A stretch of DNA of 64,000 bases. Source: Rhodoblastus sphagnicola (GTDB lineage: Bacteria; Pseudomonadota; Alphaproteobacteria; Rhizobiales; Beijerinckiaceae). A model generated the notes under the pieces. It was given only the letters and a program-made list of their open reading frames with translations. It was not told the origin of the DNA and did no database searches. Both the position numbers and the translations under genes were made by a program. Positions 9,190 through 17,618 of the stretch are shown here, piece by piece. Every line of letters begins with the position of its first letter. The stretch's first letter is position 1. The stretch covers positions 124,001-188,000 of the forward strand of contig NZ_NHSJ01000134.1 in assembly GCF_002937075.1 (NCBI RefSeq), read 5' to 3'.

Positions 9190-11220
9190 TTGACCGCCGC
9201 CTATCTCGCCAAACTCAACGACGCCCAGCGGCGCGCCGCCGAATTTGGCGTTGAACGCCCGCTGCTGGTCATCGCCGGCGCGGGCTCGGGCAAGACCAAC
9301 ACGCTGGCCCATCGCGTCGCGCATCTGATCGTCACCGGCGCCGATCCGCGCCGCATCCTGCTCATGACGTTTTCACGCCGGGCTTCCAGCGAAATGTGCG
9401 CGCGGGTGCGCCGCATCTGCAAGGAGGCCATGGACGCGCGCGCCGACATTCTGGCCGACGCGCTGACCTGGGCCGGCACCTTCCACAGCATCGGCGCGCG
9501 GCTGCTGCGCGAACAGGCTTTGAATATCGGCCTCGATCCTGATTTCACCATCCACGACCGCGAGGACTCAGCCGACCTGCTGAACCTCGCCCGCCACGAC
9601 CTCGGCCTGTCGAAGACGGAAAAGCGTTTTCCCACCAAGGGAACGTGCCTCGCCATCTATTCCCGCGCGGTGAATGCGCAAGCGCCGATCGAAGAGGTTT
9701 TGGGGCGCAATTTCCCGTGGTGTGCGGGCTGGGCCGACGAACTGAAAAAACTGTTTGCCGCTTATGTCGAGGCCAAGCAGGCGCAAAACGTGCTCGATTA
9801 CGACGACCTGCTGCTCTATTGGGCGCAAATGATGCAGGAGCCGGCGCTCGCCGCCGAACTCGGCGCCCGGTTCGATCATGTGCTGGTGGACGAATATCAG
9901 GACACCAACCGCCTCCAGGCCAGCATCCTGCTCGGCCTGAAACCGGACGGGCGCGGCCTGACGGCGGTGGGCGACGACGCGCAATCGATCTACGCCTTCC
10001 GCGCGGCCGAGGTGCGCAACATCCTGGATTTCCCCGGCCAGTTCACGCCGCCGGCGGAAGTGGTGACGCTGGAGCGCAATTACCGCTCGACGCAACACAT
10101 TCTTGAGGCCGCCAACAGCGTCATCGCGCTGGCCAAGGAGCGTTTCAGCAAAAATCTCTGGACCGAGCGCACGTCGGCCGAGCGTCCGGCGCTGGTGGTG
10201 GTGCGCGACGAAACCGACCAGGCCAATTTTGTCGCCGAGAAGGTTCTGGAGGCCCGCGAAACCGGGATGCGCTTGAAGGACCAGGCGGTGCTGTTCCGCG
10301 CCTCCCATCATTCCGGGCCGCTGGAAGTGGAGCTGACCCGCCGCAACATTCCCTTCGTGAAATTCGGCGGGCTGAAGTTTCTCGACAGCGCCCATGTCAA
10401 GGACGTGCTGGCTTTCCTGCGCTTTTCGCAGAACCCGCGCGACCGCATGTCCGGCTTCCGCCTGTTGCAACTGCTGCCGGGCGTCGGCCCCGCCGCAGCG
10501 CGCAAAATTCTGGACAGGATCGCGCCCGAGGCCGCGCCGCTGCACATGCTGGCGTCACTGCCGGCGCCTTCAAAAACCGGCGAGCATTGGGGCGCGCTGG
10601 TTGAAGTTTTACGCGCCCCCTCGTCCTGGCCGTCTGATCTCTCGCGGGCAAAAAACTGGTATGAGCCGCATCTGGAACGGCTGCACGAGGATGCCGTCAC
10701 GCGGAAAATCGATCTCGCGCAATTGGAGGTCATCGCCCAAAACTATCCCTCGCGCGAAAAATTCCTGACCGAACTCACGCTCGACCCGCCCGACGCCACC
10801 AGCGCCGAAGCTGGCGTTCCCTTGCGCGACGAGGATTATCTCATCCTCTCCACCATCCATTCCGCCAAGGGGCAGGAATGGAAAAGCGTGTTCGTGCTCA
10901 ATGTGGTGGACGGCTGCATCCCCTCCGATCTCGCCACCGGAACCAGCGCGGAGATCGAGGAGGAGCGCCGCCTGCTCTATGTCGCCATGACGCGTGCGAA
11001 AGATCATCTGCGGCTGATCACGCCGCAGCGGTTCTTCACCCATGGCCAGCACAGCCGGGGCGACCGCCACGTCTATGCCGCGCGCAGTCGCTTCATCCCG
11101 ACAGAAATTTTGCCAAACTTCGACACGATCGGCTGGCCGGCGGTGCGCGCCGACGAGAAGGGGCCGGCGCTCCAGACCCGCGTCGATCTTGGCGCGCGTA
11201 TGCGCGGCATGTGGAAATGA
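9190..11220 (+). CDS. UvrD/Rep/PcrA-type superfamily I DNA helicase
   Basis: A 676-residue ATP-dependent 3'-5' helicase. Motifs in order: LNDAQRRAA (Q-motif region), AGAGSGKT (Walker A), VDEYQDTN (Walker B), DDAQSIYAFRAA (III), LERNYRST (IV), TIHSAKGQEWKSVF (V) and EEERRLLYVAMTRAK (VI). TTG 9190 is preferred because GGAG lies five bases upstream; ATG 9154 is in frame but has no ribosome site. The 3' end overlaps the start of DNA polymerase IV by four bases (ATGA), which suggests a DNA-repair or damage-tolerance operon. It is shorter than the main UvrD (about 720-800 residues) and may be an accessory paralogue. Confidence 0.93.
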   Translation: MTAAYLAKLNDAQRRAAEFGVERPLLVIAGAGSGKTNTLAHRVAHLIVTGADPRRILLMTFSRRASSEMCARVRRICKEAMDARADILADALTWAGTFHSIGARLLREQALNIGLDPDFTIHDREDSADLLNLARHDLGLSKTEKRFPTKGTCLAIYSRAVNAQAPIEEVLGRNFPWCAGWADELKKLFAAYVEAKQAQNVLDYDDLLLYWAQMMQEPALAAELGARFDHVLVDEYQDTNRLQASILLGLKPDGRGLTAVGDDAQSIYAFRAAEVRNILDFPGQFTPPAEVVTLERNYRSTQHILEAANSVIALAKERFSKNLWTERTSAERPALVVVRDETDQANFVAEKVLEARETGMRLKDQAVLFRASHHSGPLEVELTRRNIPFVKFGGLKFLDSAHVKDVLAFLRFSQNPRDRMSGFRLLQLLPGVGPAAARKILDRIAPEAAPLHMLASLPAPSKTGEHWGALVEVLRAPSSWPSDLSRAKNWYEPHLERLHEDAVTRKIDLAQLEVIAQNYPSREKFLTELTLDPPDATSAEAGVPLRDEDYLILSTIHSAKGQEWKSVFVLNVVDGCIPSDLATGTSAEIEEERRLLYVAMTRAKDHLRLITPQRFFTHGQHSRGDRHVYAARSRFIPTEILPNFDTIGWPAVRADEKGPALQTRVDLGARMRGMWK

Positions 11221-12374
11221 GCGCGGAAGCGCGCACCCCGGCGGCTCCGCCGCCGGGCGCCTCAATGAAAACTCGGAAGATTGTTCACATCGACATGGAC
11301 GCGTTTTATGCGTCGGTCGAGCAGCGCGACAATCCGGATCTGCGCGGCAAGCCGGTCGCGGTCGGGCATGGCCGCGCGCGCGGCGTCGTGGCGGCGGCGA
11401 GTTATGAGGCGCGCTCCTTTGGCGTCCATTCCGCGCTGCCTTCGGTGACGGCGCTGCGCAAATGCCCGGAGCTGGTTTTTACCCCGCCGCGCTTCGAGGT
11501 CTATCGCGCCGTGTCGCTGCAAATCCGCGAGATTTTCGCCCGCCACACGCCGCTGATCGAACCGCTGTCGCTGGACGAGGCCTATCTCGACCTCACCGAC
11601 TATTTGCGGGACGGCGAGACCGCGACGCAGGTCGCCGAAAAAATCCGCGCCGCCATTTTTGCCGAGACCGGCCTCACCGCTTCTGCCGGCGTGTCCTACA
11701 ACAAGTTCCTCGCCAAAATGGCCTCCGACCAGCGCAAGCCGAACGGTCTGTTCGTGATCACGCCGAAGCAGGGGCCGGGTTTCGTGGCGGCGCTGCCGGT
11801 GAAAAAATTCCACGGCGTCGGCCCGGCGACGGCCGACAAGATGAAGCGCCTGGGGATAGAGACCGGCGCCGATCTGCGCGCCTGCGCGCCGGAGTTTTTG
11901 ACGCAGCATTTCGGCAAGGCCGGCGCGTTCTACTGGGCCATCGCGCGCGGCGAGGATTTGCGGCCGGTCAAGCCCAATCGCGAGCGCAAGAGCATCGGCG
12001 CGGAAAACACGTTTCTGCAAGATATTTTCGCGCCGGAGGCGATGCGGGAGAAGATCGCGCCCATCGTGGCAAAAGTTTTCGCCGCCTGCGAGCGCTTAAA
12101 AATGTTCGGCCGCACGGTGACGGTGAAAGTCAAATATGCCGACTTCCAGCAAGTGACGCGCGCGCATACGGAAAGCGCGCCGGTCGCGTCGGCGCGGGAT
12201 TTGTCGCGGCGGTCGCGCGATTTGTTGGACCCGCTGTTTCCGTCGGACAAGGGCGTGCGTCTGCTCGGCGTCACCGTTTCGGGGTTTGACGAGCCAGGGC
12301 ATGGGACGGATCAACTCGGCTTTTCTTTTCAGGACGAGGCACACGGAGCCGGGCGCGAAACGGACGCGGAATGA
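11217..12374 (+). CDS. dinB: DNA polymerase IV (Y family)
   Basis: A 385-residue error-prone translesion polymerase. Catalytic carboxylates lie in HIDMDAFYASVE and LSLDEAYLD, with SAGVSYNKFLAKMASD and the HhH region VKKFHGVGPATADKMKRLG. The little-finger domain is present (VTVKVKYADFQQVTR). A C-terminal QLGFSF resembles the beta-clamp binding motif QL[SD]LF. The start overlaps the helicase stop; an internal ATG at 11265 would begin at the conserved KTRKIVHIDMD. No LexA box could be assigned, because the promoter would lie before the helicase. Confidence 0.95.
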   Translation: MSAEARTPAAPPPGASMKTRKIVHIDMDAFYASVEQRDNPDLRGKPVAVGHGRARGVVAAASYEARSFGVHSALPSVTALRKCPELVFTPPRFEVYRAVSLQIREIFARHTPLIEPLSLDEAYLDLTDYLRDGETATQVAEKIRAAIFAETGLTASAGVSYNKFLAKMASDQRKPNGLFVITPKQGPGFVAALPVKKFHGVGPATADKMKRLGIETGADLRACAPEFLTQHFGKAGAFYWAIARGEDLRPVKPNRERKSIGAENTFLQDIFAPEAMREKIAPIVAKVFAACERLKMFGRTVTVKVKYADFQQVTRAHTESAPVASARDLSRRSRDLLDPLFPSDKGVRLLGVTVSGFDEPGHGTDQLGFSFQDEAHGAGRETDAE

Positions 12375-12483
12375 CGCCGTGGGCGTCGGGGGTCTCGAGG
12401 CGGCAAATGCCTCGCCGCGAAAGAAAAAAACGGGGCGGCAAGCACCGCGCAAGGCCGATGAGGCCTGCTGTTTGAGTCGCAAT

Positions 12484-12505
12484 GCTCGCGAATTGAATCG
12501 CGAGC
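12484..12505. other. Short inverted repeat downstream of dinB
   Basis: A perfect 8-bp inverted repeat, GCTCGCGA with TCGCGAGC, separated by ATTGAA. It lies between dinB and the next gene. There is no T tract, so it could be an operator for the following gene or a weak mRNA-end hairpin. Confidence 0.35.
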
Positions 12506-12524
12506 CCGACCGCGGAGATTGATC

Positions 12525-13307
12525 ATGCCGTCCCTGGACTCACGCAATGACGAGGCCGCTGGCGCGGCGGACAGGTCGGCCGGTTCGATCGGCGGCGGCG
12601 GTATTGCGGCCATCATCGCGTTCGTCGTCCTGGTGACTTATCTGGTCAGTTACGACGCCCCGACGTCGAACACCGCGAAAGTTGCGACGCCGAAACCCGT
12701 TGCGGCGGCGCAAGCCCAGAGGGCCGCGCCCCGCACGGCGCCAAAGGACGGGATTGCGCAGCCGCGGGCGTTCCCTCCGATCAAGATTACGCCGGCGAAA
12801 CTGGAGGGCGACGCCGCCCCGGCGGCGATGGCTTCGCCGGCCGCCGCGCCGCCGGCGCTGGCGGATGAAGTTTTGGAGCCGCAGGGGTTCGGTCCGATCA
12901 AGGTCACGCTGGCGGAACCGGAGGACGACATCGCCACAGCGACGATTGCGTCGCCGGCCGCCGCGCCGCCGGCGCTGGCGGACGAGATTTTGGAGCCGCA
13001 GGCGTTCGGGCCGATCAAGATCACGCAGGCGGAACCGGATGACGATCTCACCACCGCGTCAATCGTCAAGCGCGCCGCCGCGCCGCCCAAGGGCGCCGCC
13101 GCGTCCATCGTCAAGCGCGCCGCCGCGCCATCCAAGGGCGGCGTCAAGCCCGCGATTCACGCCGGTCCCGTCGCCCGTCACACAGCCAAGCCGCATCCCG
13201 GCATGACCCACCATGCCGCGCCGGCGCGGCATGGATCGCCCTGCTCCAGGCCGTTCTGCGACCTTCCCTCGGCCAAAAGCGCTCGTCTTCGTGGTTCTCG
13301 ACCATGA
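12525..13307 (+). CDS. Repeat-rich single-pass membrane protein, unknown function
   Basis: A 260-residue protein I do not recognise. A short cytosolic N-terminus is followed by one membrane segment (IAAIIAFVVLVTYLVSY, residues 28-44), then a long Ala/Pro-rich periplasmic region. That region carries a tandem 39-residue repeat (117 bp; 12834-12950 and 12951-13067) with core LEPQGFGPIKVT, a diverged third copy (FPPIKITPAKLE) before it, and a second tandem of SIVKRAAAP units. The C-terminus is His/Arg-rich. The layout resembles a TonB- or SPOR-like linker without its end domain. ATG 12525 follows GGAG. Confidence 0.6.
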   Translation: MPSLDSRNDEAAGAADRSAGSIGGGGIAAIIAFVVLVTYLVSYDAPTSNTAKVATPKPVAAAQAQRAAPRTAPKDGIAQPRAFPPIKITPAKLEGDAAPAAMASPAAAPPALADEVLEPQGFGPIKVTLAEPEDDIATATIASPAAAPPALADEILEPQAFGPIKITQAEPDDDLTTASIVKRAAAPPKGAAASIVKRAAAPSKGGVKPAIHAGPVARHTAKPHPGMTHHAAPARHGSPCSRPFCDLPSAKSARLRGSRP

Positions 13308-13632
13308 GGGCGGGACCGTCATTGTTGCAACACGCCCCTGCGCGCTTCGGCCTCTGACCCCCTTGGCTGGATTGTTTTTGGCGCCTTAGTCACGGGTTTC
13401 GAAGGACGGTTTAGAGAGAATTTCGACCCTTGGTTGCGGTCCATGCGGGCGATATGCGTGAAATCTTGCGGATTTTTGTGAAAAATATGCGAAATTGTGA
13501 AAAAAAACGGGTGTTTCCGCATCTACAGCTTTCCGGTTGCGAAAGCGGGGCGGGGTGAAAATGGGCGCCGCGTCGCTTTTGGCGCTGACGATTATTCATT
13601 ATGAAACAAATGGATATGCTCGCATTTTCCGG

Positions 13633-13648
13633 CGTTTCACGTGGAACA
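13633..13648. promoter_or_regulatory. parS-like ParB binding site
   Basis: CGTTTCACGTGGAACA matches the canonical chromosomal parS (TGTTTCACGTGGAACA, the reverse complement of TGTTCCACGTGAAACA) at 15 of 16 positions. It lies in noncoding DNA. parS nucleates the ParB partition complex and is normally found within the origin-proximal part of the chromosome. Confidence 0.7.
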
Positions 13649-13811
13649 AAACAAGTACATTCTGCGCCGGACGCGCTCGTTTCGCGGCTTTCCGGTTTTC
13701 ACTTTCTGTGAAGAGTCCTTTGCCGCTTGCCGTTCTGGCCGCGTCAAGCGGATTGTCCTGACGCCAGTTTAGGAGACTCCGCGAAATAGTCGCGCCAAGT
13801 GCGCCTCGGTT

Positions 13812-13961
13812 CTCCTTCTCCCCTTGCGGGAGAAGGTGGCTCGCGGCGAAGCCGCGAGACGGATGAGGGGGCGCCAATCGCCGCATATCCGTTCGAAATC
13901 AGGGGACGAACCTCTCATCCGGCCCCTTCGGTGCCACCTTCTCCCGCAAGGGGAGAAGGAA
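13812..13961. repeat. Dispersed palindromic repeat, copy A
   Basis: Two inverted arms, CCTTCTCCCCTTGCGGGAGA and its reverse complement, frame a variable centre with inner GGATGAGGGG/CTCATCC inverted segments. Each arm is itself a hairpin (CTCCC/GGGAG). Near-identical copies are at 52458-52585 and 60988-61118. This copy lies 85 bases beyond the 3' end of cysG. It is a REP/BIME-like element, probably non-autonomous. Confidence 0.85.
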
Positions 13962-14045
13962 GGCGCCCGTCTTGTGACGGGCCTTGGGGATAAGTGGCGC
14001 CCACCCTTGGCGCCAGAGTCCAAACAAGGCATCGATTCAGTTATT

Positions 14046-15455
14046 TCACCGCGTCGCCTTAGCGTTCGGCGCGTACCAGTTCAGCTTCTCCCGCAGCTTC
14101 ACCACATGGCCGATGATGATGATGGTCGGGCCTTTCAGACCCGCCTCCACCGCCTTGGCCGCGAGATCGGAAATCGTGCCGGTGACCGTGACCTGGTTGG
14201 GGCGCGTGCCGTTCTCGATCACGGCGGCGGGCAAGGCGGGGTCGGCGCCGCGCTTGAGGAATTCCTGCATCAGGAAATCGAGATGGGCGAGGCCCATATA
14301 GACGGCCACGGTTTGATTGGGCCGCAGCAGGGTGGACCAGTCGAGATCGATCGGGCCGTCCTTGCCGTGGCCGGTGACGAAGACGCAGGATTGCGCGTAA
14401 TCGCGGTGGGTCAGGGGAATGCCGGCATAGGACGAGCAACCGCTGGCGGCGGTGACGCCGGGCACGACCTGAAACGGAATGTTGTGATCGGCGAGCTTGT
14501 CGATTTCCTCGCCGCCGCGCCCGAAAATGAAGGGGTCGCCGCCCTTGAGCCGCAGCACGCGCTTGCCCGCTTCAGCGAGCCGCACCATCAGTTCGCCGAT
14601 TTCCTCCTGCGGCAGGGCGTGGTGGGCGCGTTTCTTGCCGACATAAATGCGTTCGGCGTCGCGGCGCGCCCGCTCCAGTATGGCCGGCTCGACCAACCGG
14701 TCGTAGAGCACGACATCGGCCTTCTGCATCAGCCGGAAGGCGCGGAAGGTGAGGAGATCGGGATCGCCCGGCCCGGCGCCGACCAGATAGACCTCGCCCC
14801 TGACGTCATGGTCCGGGGAGGAGCCATCGGGCCGCGTCCGCCAGATTTCATGGTCGAGCATGGCGCGCGCGCCGACCTCGTCGCCGGCCAGCGCCATTTC
14901 CACCGCCGGGCCGTCGTAAAAGCGCTCCCAGAAGCGCAGCCGCGCCGAATGGCTCGAAAGCTTGTCGGCGAGCGCGGCGCGGCCTTCGCCGGCCAGCGTC
15001 GCCAGCCGGCCGTAAGCGGCGGGGATGAGGGTTTCGAGCCGGGCCTTCAGGATGCGCCCGAGCAAAGGCGCCTCGCCCCCGGTCGATATGGCGACGATCA
15101 GCGGCGAACGGTCGAGCACGGACGGATTGATGAAATCGCTGATATCAGGGTGATCGGTGACATTGACCAGCGCGCCGGCTGTTCGCGCCCGCACCAGCAG
15201 CGCCGCGTCTGGCGGCTCGTCCCCGTCCGGCGCGACATAGCACAGGGTGCAGCCGGCGAAGGCGTCGTCGGCGGTCAGATCGCCCCGTGTAAAAGCATCG
15301 AGGGCCGAAAACTCCTCGCAGGGGTTTTGCGCGAACACCACGACCTCGGCGCCGCCGGAGAGCAGGGTGGCGGCGCGGCGCGCGGCGATGGGGCCATTGC
15401 CGACGACGGCGATGCGCCGGCCTTTTAACGTGAGGAAGAGAGGCTGCCGGTCCAT
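14046..15455 (-). CDS. cysG: Siroheme synthase (CysG fusion)
   Basis: A 469-residue bifunctional enzyme that makes siroheme for sulfite or nitrite reductase from uroporphyrinogen III. The N-terminal precorrin-2 dehydrogenase/ferrochelatase part (residues 1-200) has the NAD-binding GRRIAVVGNGPIAARRA. The C-terminal SAM uroporphyrinogen methyltransferase (215-460) has VYLVGAGPGDPDLLT, LRLKGGDPFIFGRGGEE and PGVTAASG. The start lies one base after the stop of the TrpD2-like gene, so the two are co-transcribed. That pairing recurs in proteobacterial assimilatory sulfate/nitrate loci, but no such reductase is in this window. Confidence 0.96.
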   Translation of the reverse strand: MDRQPLFLTLKGRRIAVVGNGPIAARRAATLLSGGAEVVVFAQNPCEEFSALDAFTRGDLTADDAFAGCTLCYVAPDGDEPPDAALLVRARTAGALVNVTDHPDISDFINPSVLDRSPLIVAISTGGEAPLLGRILKARLETLIPAAYGRLATLAGEGRAALADKLSSHSARLRFWERFYDGPAVEMALAGDEVGARAMLDHEIWRTRPDGSSPDHDVRGEVYLVGAGPGDPDLLTFRAFRLMQKADVVLYDRLVEPAILERARRDAERIYVGKKRAHHALPQEEIGELMVRLAEAGKRVLRLKGGDPFIFGRGGEEIDKLADHNIPFQVVPGVTAASGCSSYAGIPLTHRDYAQSCVFVTGHGKDGPIDLDWSTLLRPNQTVAVYMGLAHLDFLMQEFLKRGADPALPAAVIENGTRPNQVTVTGTISDLAAKAVEAGLKGPTIIIIGHVVKLREKLNWYAPNAKATR

Positions 15456-15456
15456 G

Positions 15457-16446
15457 TCAGGGTTTCATCCATGCGCCGCAGTCGCGGGCGCTCCAGAGCC
15501 GCGTCGCCAGCGCCTGCGCGGAAACCTGGTCCGGCGCCGCGCCGCTGGTTTTCAGCGCCAGCGCCATGGTGCCGGTGATGGCGGCTTCCGCATAGGGGTT
15601 TGTTTCGCCGCGCCAGACCGCGACGAGATGTTTTGGGTCCATGTCGTCGTCAGGAGATTGCCTCGGCTCCTCCATCAGCGGCTCCCAGCGCTCCTCGAAC
15701 GGAACGCCGTCGCGCAGGCCGAGCGTCTCGCAGGGTTTTGCCGGACGGCGCTCGATTTCGCCGCCCTCGCCGCGAAACGCGATCATGTTGGTCTCGCCCA
15801 GAATCTCGGCGGCGCCGCGATGGGTCGCCATGTAGTTCAGATGAAAAACGCCTTGCAGCAGGCAGGGCGCCGCAAAGGGATTGATCATGCGCGCGAGGGT
15901 GTGGACCGGCGAACGCAGGCCGAGGATCGCCTTGAAACCCATCATGCGCGCCAGCGGCGGGCTGATCGCGGCGAGATCGAGATAGGCGAAATTGCGCCGC
16001 GCCAACATCGCGCCGGCTTCGGCGAGGTCGCGCGCCGGCGCGACGCCGAGGGCATGCAAAACTTCGCCGGTGTAGAGCCGGCCCGGAGTATGGCCGTCGC
16101 AGCCATGCATGAACACTTTTCGCCCGGATTGCGCCAGACAGAAGGCGGCGAGCAGGAACCAGGGCAATTGTCGCTTCTTGCCGGCATAGGAGGAGAAATC
16201 GATGTCGGCGCCGGCCAGACCCGCCGGCAGGGTTTTACGCACAGCGCGCGTGAAACCCGCGATTTCCGCGGGGCTTTCCTCCTTGACGCGCAGCAGCATC
16301 AGGAAGGCGCCGATCTGCTCGGGCAGCACGTCGCCGGCGAGGATCATGGCCATCGCCTCCTCGGCCTCCTCGACGGCGAGGGCGCGCGACAGATTGCGGC
16401 CGCGTCCGAGGATGGCGATGAAACGGGCGAAAGGGTGCTGCGACAT
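15457..16446 (-). CDS. TrpD2/YbiB-like glycosyltransferase-3 family protein
   Basis: A 329-residue homologue of anthranilate phosphoribosyltransferase. The all-helical N-terminal domain (EEAEEAMAMILAGDVLPEQIGAFLMLLRVK) and the alpha/beta part are present, but the PRPP-binding motif of true TrpD (GTGGD) is replaced by SYAGKKRQLPWF. This is characteristic of the TrpD2/YbiB group, which in E. coli binds nucleic acid rather than acting in tryptophan synthesis. The ATG has AGGAAAGG upstream. Its position just before cysG suggests a link to siroheme or sulfur/nitrogen assimilation, with no known mechanism. Confidence 0.85.
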   Translation of the reverse strand: MSQHPFARFIAILGRGRNLSRALAVEEAEEAMAMILAGDVLPEQIGAFLMLLRVKEESPAEIAGFTRAVRKTLPAGLAGADIDFSSYAGKKRQLPWFLLAAFCLAQSGRKVFMHGCDGHTPGRLYTGEVLHALGVAPARDLAEAGAMLARRNFAYLDLAAISPPLARMMGFKAILGLRSPVHTLARMINPFAAPCLLQGVFHLNYMATHRGAAEILGETNMIAFRGEGGEIERRPAKPCETLGLRDGVPFEERWEPLMEEPRQSPDDDMDPKHLVAVWRGETNPYAEAAITGTMALALKTSGAAPDQVSAQALATRLWSARDCGAWMKP

Positions 16447-16616
16447 GGGCCTTTCCTGGGTTCGCCTTCCTTATCACGGCTTGCGCGCTTTGACGAAGAG
16501 GCGAAACCGGCTTTGTCGCCGGGCGGGATGCGGCGCGAAGTCACGCCTTCCCAGCGCGCTTCCCCTTCGACAGTTGGATGTTATTTGATCTTGAGCAAAG
16601 CTAGGCTCCAAATCAG

Positions 16617-16644
16617 CCAAGAGGCCTCAACCAAGAGGCTTCAA
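16617..16644 (+). repeat. 14-bp tandem duplication in the pfkB-family leader
   Basis: CCAAGAGGCCTCAA is followed at once by CCAAGAGGCTTCAA (13 of 14 identical), 17 bases before the start codon at 16662. Each unit also has an inner near-palindrome. It may be slippage or a regulator site. Confidence 0.6.
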
Positions 16645-16661
16645 CGAAGGGGAGATGGGGC

Positions 16662-17618
16662 ATGCGGGCTTTCGTCGTCGGCAATTACATCAGCGTCAAT
16701 TTCCTGTTCGTTCCGTCGTTGCCCCAGGCGGCCCAGACGGCCGCGGCGACCGGCTATTTCCATGACCATGGCGGCAAGGGCCTCAATCTCGCGGTTGGCC
16801 TGCACCGCCTCGGCGTCGCGACCGATCTGCTGGTCGCGGTCGGCGACGATGCGCCGGGGCGCGCCGTGACGCGGCTGCTCGGCGAGATCGGCATGGCCAC
16901 GGACCATGTCCACGGCGTCGCGGCGGCCTCGGGCTTTGGCGTCGGGCTGATCGCGCCCGACGGCGGCAACATGCTCGTGGCCTATATGGGGGCCAATGCG
17001 TTGCTGGACGAGACCCATGTCGCGCGCGCCCGCGACAACATCGAGGCCGCCGCCTTCTGCCTCGCGCAATTCGAATCGCCGGATGAGCCGATCCTGGCCG
17101 CCTTCCGCATCGCCAAGACGGCGGGCCGCGCCACCTATCTCAATCCCTCGCCCTGGCGCGAACCGACCGAGGAACTGCTGGCGCTGACCGACATCCTCGT
17201 GGTCAACGAACCCGAGGCGATGGATTTTCTGAATCTTGACGCGGCGGGCGCTCCGGCCGAGGTCTACGCGGAAAAACTTCCCGAACTGGCGCGCCGGCGC
17301 GGCTGGCGCGGCGCCTTGCTGGTGGTCACCCTGGCCGAGCGCGGCGCCGTGGCGCTCAAGGGGGACGCCTGTCATGTGGCCCCGGCCTTCGCCATCGACC
17401 AGATCGACGCGACGGGTGCCGGCGACGCCTTCGGCTGCGGACTGGTGTCAGCCCTTGCGGCGGGCGAAACGCTCGACGCCGCGCTGACCAGGGCCAACGC
17501 TTGCGGCGCCATCGTCGCCGCTAAAACAGGCGTGTTCGACACGCTGCCGCGCGCGGAAGAGGTCGCGGATTTCCTCGCCCGTCAGTTGGTGGACCACGGC
17601 TCCAGATTGAGCCGGTAG
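16662..17618 (+). CDS. PfkB-family carbohydrate kinase (ribokinase-like)
   Basis: A 318-residue sugar/nucleoside kinase. The N-terminal substrate loop HGGKGLNLAVGLHRLG and the C-terminal ATP/anion-hole signature DATGAGDAFGCGLVSAL with catalytic Asp are intact. NPSPWR and VVNEPEA are also ribokinase-like. GGGGAGATGGGGC precedes the ATG. Its 3' end overlaps by 37 bases the 3' end of the convergent GntR regulator. The GntR protein has a UTRA ligand domain and may control this kinase in response to a sugar derivative; no transporter is adjacent. Confidence 0.9.
   Translation: MRAFVVGNYISVNFLFVPSLPQAAQTAAATGYFHDHGGKGLNLAVGLHRLGVATDLLVAVGDDAPGRAVTRLLGEIGMATDHVHGVAAASGFGVGLIAPDGGNMLVAYMGANALLDETHVARARDNIEAAAFCLAQFESPDEPILAAFRIAKTAGRATYLNPSPWREPTEELLALTDILVVNEPEAMDFLNLDAAGAPAEVYAEKLPELARRRGWRGALLVVTLAERGAVALKGDACHVAPAFAIDQIDATGAGDAFGCGLVSALAAGETLDAALTRANACGAIVAAKTGVFDTLPRAEEVADFLARQLVDHGSRLSR

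Larger units (their letters stand above)
13308..14045. other. Long gene-free stretch with a parS-like site and a dispersed palindrome
   Basis: No credible gene was found in 738 bases. A 74-codon frame at 13537-13761 has no ribosome site or protein-like composition. The first half is comparatively AT-rich, with runs such as GTGAAAAAAAAC. A parS-like site is at 13633-13648 and a large palindromic repeat at 13812-13961; both are listed separately. Confidence 0.6.

Noticed and set aside
13537-13761. Short frame in the gene-free stretch near the parS-like site
   Set aside because: No ribosome site, no domain, and it contains the parS-like sequence.
13812-13961. CRISPR-like array or insertion sequence
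   Set aside because: The repeats are inverted arms of one palindrome, not regularly spaced direct repeats, and no transposase is present.
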